Source of the DNA: Gnetum montanum | Lineage: Eukaryota > Streptophyta > Gnetopsida > Gnetales > Gnetaceae | Assembly: GCA_015680685.1 (NCBI GenBank) | Contig: MNCI01015796.1 | Span: forward strand, 393,402-426,580 | DNA: 33,179 bases | Direction: 5' to 3' | In this document: one piece after another, positions 29,060 through 33,179 of the stretch | Layout: every line of letters starts with the position of its first letter | Numbering within the stretch: position 1 is the first letter of the stretch | Program-made: the position numbers and the translations under genes | Notes under the pieces: generated by a model | Database searches by the model: none | What the model saw: the letters and a program-made list of their open reading frames with translations, nothing else | Told to the model about the DNA's origin: nothing

Positions 29060-31745
29060 TAGATTATCTTGTTGTATGTTAACCAATAGATGTTTTTAAG
29101 GGCTCAATGGTTGGTAGATGATCATGGCTCTAGAAGGAAAAGTTACATGCATGATATAAGGTCCTTTTCATAATGTTTGAAATTTAGTACATTATGGCAC
29201 ATGCATGGGATTCCAATAAAGAGCCCTATCACTAGGCTAAATCCTAAGTCTTCTTATTCATGTATCATGATGTTGTTTGGAATGTGCCTTGTGCACTTCA
29301 TTTATCATCATGGGTACTTGTCAGTTCTCATCTAGTAAATTAAGTGTTATTAGTCATTTTTTCTGTGCTAAATCGATGTTGAAATAACCTCATAGGTTGT
29401 TGTAAGTGTATAGATTTATAGTTGGATTGAAAGTTTGGGTAACTTTCCATCCACCAAGTCATAGGAAGAGTAGCTAATAGGAAGTTTCCAAGATAAATGA
29501 TATGTCCAAAGAGCATTGTTAAGTTAGGTACTCCAATCCTTTCTATACCTACTAATTTTTCATGTTAGTATCCTTTTGATCTTCCTATTGATAACTTTAG
29601 CTTGACCATTAGCTTGGGGGTGATAGGAGGCTATGCGTTTATGTTGCACCTCCAATTGTTGCATTAGTTTCCAAAAATTAGATCCTATGAAATATGTCCC
29701 ATTGTCAAAAATGAGTGCTCTTGACACATCAAATCTATTTATGACTTTTTGTTGTACAAAGCATGTTGTAGTGTGGACATATAGTTTGATATTGCTACAA
29801 CTTCTATCCACTTGGTATAGGAGTCCACAACAATGATGTAAACCTTCCTATTTAACATGGAAGTGATTAGTCCCATGAAGTTAATGCCCTAGAGATCGAA
29901 AGGCTTCACTATTTGGATCCACTATTGGGGCCCTTCCATTTATATGGTCAGTCCTCCATCTCTTTGACAGTGCTTGCATGAATGGGAGAAATGATGAGCA
30001 TTTCTAAAGATCATTACCTAGAAGTATCTTGCCATGAGGATCTTCATAACCATTCTTCTTCCTATGTAATGGCCCTTGCAAGGATTCTTGTAAGCATCCT
30101 AAAGGATACGCAACTGATCATCATTAGGTACACACCATCAAATCAAGTCATTAGCACAAACCTTGTATGGGTTATCTTGGATTTCCATGTAATGATTAAC
30201 CTAGTGAAGAAACTATTACTTCTTCTTATTGTCTCATTTTGTTAAAGTCTCTTTTGTAAGAAGATAGGAGAGGAAATCATCATACCAATTAGTATGGCTA
30301 GGTTCTTGGATATCACTAGATTTAGCAAAGATTATTTCATCTAAAAGTTGATTAGAGAAAGGCTTCAAACCCTCTTTGTTATTCCATCTCAATTGAGATA
30401 ATTAATCAGAAATCATATTCTCAGTTCCCTTCCTATCTTCCATGGTTATATTAAACTCTTGCAAAATCACTAGCCACTCTATGATACAAGGATTCACTAT
30501 TGGCTTATTCATTAGGAAATAGATAGAACTATGTTCAATTCGCACAGAGATTTGATATCCAACCACATAGTACCTACATTTTTTCAAGGCATACACCACT
30601 TCCATGAGCTCCTTCTTAATGGTGATGTAATTTATTTGTGTACCCACAATGCTTCTACTTGTATAATATATGTAATATGGATGTTTGTAATCATCCAATT
30701 ATGTAAGAACCATTTCCAAAGGATCATTGGATGCATCCGTCATTATGTGGAATGATCAGAACTATTCTAGAGCATGTAAAATGGACATTTCTACAAGCTT
30801 TCCTTTTAACTATTAGAATGCTTGTTCACATTTCTTGACCTAGTCAAAAGGTGCATCCTTCTTTATAAGCTCTACTAGTGATTTGGTAATCTTGGAGAAC
30901 TTCTTGATGAAGTGCTTGTAGTAACCAGTATGTCCAAGACATGACCTCATATATTTTACACTTTGAGAGGTTATTTAATGATTCTTTGGATCATCCATAC
31001 TTTGTCTAGATCTACCTTAATCTCTTTTCTTGAAATTTAATGTCCCAATCTCTTTTCTACTAATTGATCCTTAAGTTTTTCTCCACATAGCACTTCAACA
31101 CCTACTCTAGATAGTTCAAGGCTTTCTCAAAGTTATTATTATAGGTGAAGAATTCATCCATGAAGATCTTCACACCACTACTAATTTGCTACTGAAAAAT
31201 ACTAAGTACCAACCATTCGAAAGTTGCAAGGGAACTGCACAGGCCAAAGGGCATCTTTTTATATGCGAAATTCTCCCAAGGACTTGTGAATGTCATCTTG
31301 GCCTAATCTTATAGTGCTATTTGGATTTGATTATAGCCACTATAACCATCCAAAAAACTATCATAGTTATACCCTGTAATTGTATCCAATACCTAGTCAA
31401 AAAATGGCAATGGAATATGATCCTTAAATGTTGTCATATTGAATAGTTGAAAGTCTATACATACTCTCCATTTTCCTCCTTTCTTTCATACAATCATAGT
31501 GGACTTATCCACTTACTATCTACTACAAGATAGATGATTTCTACCTTAAGAAGTTCATCAATTTTATCGTTAATAGCTTGCTTAAGCTTGGTATTGAATC
31601 TCCTTTGTAATTGCCTCCTTAGGTTGATAGAGGGATCTATATAAATTTGATTTTGTCATATCTACAAATATATTCCTATCAGCTCATGATATGACCATGC
31701 AAAGGGTTTTGGTCATTTTTTACTAATTTCAATAGCTTTGATCTC
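29060..31745 (-). pseudogene. Ty3/gypsy pol remnant (RT, RNase H, integrase), Athila/Tat-like
   Basis: Right to left: PFAWSYHELIGI (about 31710), INDKIDELLKVEIIY, then RT with MPFGLCSSLATFEW (about 31255) and the active site IFMDEFFTY (about 31165-31140), where Glu (31153-31155) replaces the second catalytic Asp. RNase H lies at 30698-30402 with YYIYYTSRSIVGTQINYITI and IEWLVILQEFNITMEDRKGT. Integrase: HHCC region (GHYIGRR, CKHCQRDGG), FDL-stop-GINFMG with Asn (29880-29882) for the first catalytic Asp, then IFDNGTYF and SYHPQANGQAKVINRKIKR (29811-29560), and a C-terminal part to about 29060 (ALYWN, VTFPS). The cysteine in MPFGLC resembles the Athila/Tat lineage; I cannot place it further. Many stops and frame shifts. 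No gag or protease is recognised before 31745. Confidence 0.88.
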
Positions 31746-31802
31746 TATTCCCAAGCAAGATTGACATTAATTATTACCATCTTACCATTATTAAAAAAAG
31801 CA

Positions 31803-32556
31803 TGAAGTGATTTTGCGCTATGAACACACTCAATCCTGTAAGCTCTCAACAAGATCAAAATGTGATTTCCAGGCTCCCATAACCTTTACAAAACATGAGC
31901 TCCATACCAAAGTATTTCGTTGCTTCAAATACACTCAGCCGCTCAAGGTCCTGACAAGCTTAACAAAGATACCTTCTCATAAGAAGCACATCAATCCTAA
32001 AGGGTTATAATAACAGAAAAAAATTTAACAAGAAAGTGTAACTCAATTTACAAATTTCTTGCAATGAAGCTCTCAATTCATACAATTGATGAAATCAATG
32101 AAGAACAAAGCCAATTCAATTAGGAGTAAACAAAGATAGATATTCAATGAAGAGTACTTACTCATTTTTAATAATTTCATTTTTTTTATAACCCTTTGAG
32201 TTTCCAATAAATCCTTAGAATACATGAGACTACTAGAAAATGGCTAATTGGGACATCTCATTCAAAGTTAAGACATCTATTTGAAAACACCTTCAATTTT
32301 AGTGAGACATATACCTAGAAAGTTAGACACCTATCGTGAGACATCTGCTATCAATTTTGAACATTTGGCCTACAAGTCAACTTTGAACTCTAGAGCATTT
32401 CTTTAACATTTTGACATCCTAGCTCTCATTTTGTCATCCCAGCTCAACTCTCATTTAATCATCATGTCACTTGTTCCTTCTTAGTCTTGCAAAACTCTAT
32501 ACACATTTTCACATTCTTCATTTTCTCTAAGATTTTGACATGCCAAAAGGTCAACA
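31803..32556 (-). repeat. Candidate Copia 3' LTR (right edge firm, left edge guessed)
   Basis: The right edge is the CA at 32555-32556, directly followed by a classical Copia polypurine tract in minus orientation, so an LTR must end here. The left edge is uncertain: the pol remnant's N-terminal coding trace ends near 31745, and the first plausible TG is at 31803, giving about 754 bp. No second LTR or target duplication is visible, since the rest of the element would lie beyond the window. Confidence 0.5.
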
Positions 32557-32557
32557 A

Positions 32558-32574
32558 TCTCCCCCTTTTTGGTG
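32558..32574 (-). other. Copia polypurine tract
   Basis: The minus strand reads CACCAAAAAGGGGGAGA, then TTGTTGA into the candidate LTR. This is the typical plant Copia arrangement of polypurine tract followed by TGTTG. It marks the 3' end of a Copia element whose body should lie to the right. Confidence 0.75.
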
Positions 32575-32936
32575 ATGTTCAAAACTTAAGAAAATGGGTT
32601 AGCACATTCCATAAAATATGTAAAAATTACCAACAAATATATATATATATATTCCTATGGCAGCAAAAAGTGCAAGTGGAAAAAAGATGCAAAGGTTCAT
32701 ATCCATTGATCCTAATCGCATAAGAACACATAGAAAACTAGTAATCATCATGAGCTACCCAAGAACTATTCATAGAAGTCCATCATAAAATATGCAAGGA
32801 GGGAAAATCAAAAGATCTCATATAACCAAAAGCATAACTTGTAACCTATCTCTAAAGGCATATATGACAAACACTATCTCCAAAATATAGAAAAAATCAA
32901 ACTATCTAGTATAACCATATAACCACAAACATACAT
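32575..32936. other. No gene recognised; would be 3' internal part of the Copia element
   Basis: AT-rich, stops in all frames, no RNase H or other Copia motif before the polypurine tract, so the coding part, if present, lies further right or is lost. Confidence 0.4.
32637..32653. repeat. (AT)n microsatellite
   Basis: About eight AT dinucleotides. Simple-sequence tract. Confidence 0.85.
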
Positions 32937-33179
32937 AACTGATGAGTGGCGAGGTACCCCTACACTCAACCATACGAATATGAGCGTACACGCGTGATCC
33001 GGTCGAACTCCGCAGACTAAATGCCTTAACGCCACAAGAAACACTTGGGGTTAATCGTTCATTGTCTTCCCAGGCTTACTTGTAAGTGTCACGGTGTATG
33101 GTTAAGCAAGTCTGAGGTATGTGATTTTTTTTTTGTATCTTCGGCTTATCTTCTATGCTATCAGGGGAAAGGGTTGAGA
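32937..33179. other. GC- and CpG-richer stretch of unknown nature at the window edge
   Basis: Base composition changes near 32940: CpG dinucleotides (in GCGAG, ACGAA, GAGCGTACACGCGTG, CCGGTCGAAC, AACGCC, TCGTTC, CACGG, TCGGC) are frequent, whereas they are rare across the rest of the window. No frame on either strand gives a motif I recognise. It may be the start of a younger insertion or of less methylated sequence. Confidence 0.4.

Overview
This window is ordinary-looking intergenic DNA of a large, repeat-filled plant genome. Every coding trace I can identify belongs to a transposable element, and no host gene, tRNA, rRNA or CRISPR array is visible. A plant is indicated by an intron-containing Helitron Rep-helicase, a Copia element with a UBN2-type gag and an initiator-Met tRNA primer site, and several Ty3/gypsy fragments, one of them Athila/Tat-like. 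The strong AT bias and heavy decay would fit a gymnosperm or another giant genome, but that is a weak inference.

Layout. 1-396 is a 155-bp tandem repeat carrying TATA boxes. 409-5740 (+) is a decayed five-exon RepHel gene of an autonomous Helitron: basic N-terminus, RG repeats, Rep (HUH and two-Tyr) and PIF1-type helicase. It is followed by a poly(A) signal and a 3' terminal hairpin with CTAG at 5949-5952. A 525-bp near-perfect palindrome (5949-6473) sits exactly in that CTAG. From 6474 a minus-strand Ty3/gypsy gag-protease-RT begins, interrupted in the middle of its RT. So the Helitron inserted into the RT gene, and the palindrome later inserted into the Helitron terminus.

8.6-19.1 kb holds scattered minus-strand gypsy debris: an RT/RNase H piece at 10.3-11.2 kb, a gag-like piece at 14.5-15.5 kb and a primer-site-like motif at 17.94 kb, separated by AT-rich sequence without recognisable genes. 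19,146-22,742 is a complete insertion unit of a Copia element on the minus strand. It has a 5-bp target duplication (CATGT), two LTRs, a primer binding site and a gag-integrase-RT remnant, but the 3' part of pol has been deleted.

24.2-27.0 kb (-) is a long decayed reading frame that I do not recognise, with a coiled-coil-like middle and a Pro/acidic tail. 29.06-31.75 kb (-) is an Athila/Tat-like pol (RT, RNase H, integrase). At 31.8-32.57 kb lies a candidate Copia LTR with its polypurine tract, and the last 240 bases are richer in GC and CpG than the rest.

The retroelements are all on the minus strand. Stop codons and lost catalytic residues are mostly explained by C-to-T or G-to-A transitions, as expected for long-methylated, silenced elements. 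Nothing here is likely to encode a working protein; the interest lies in the nesting, the young palindrome and the unrecognised decayed frame.
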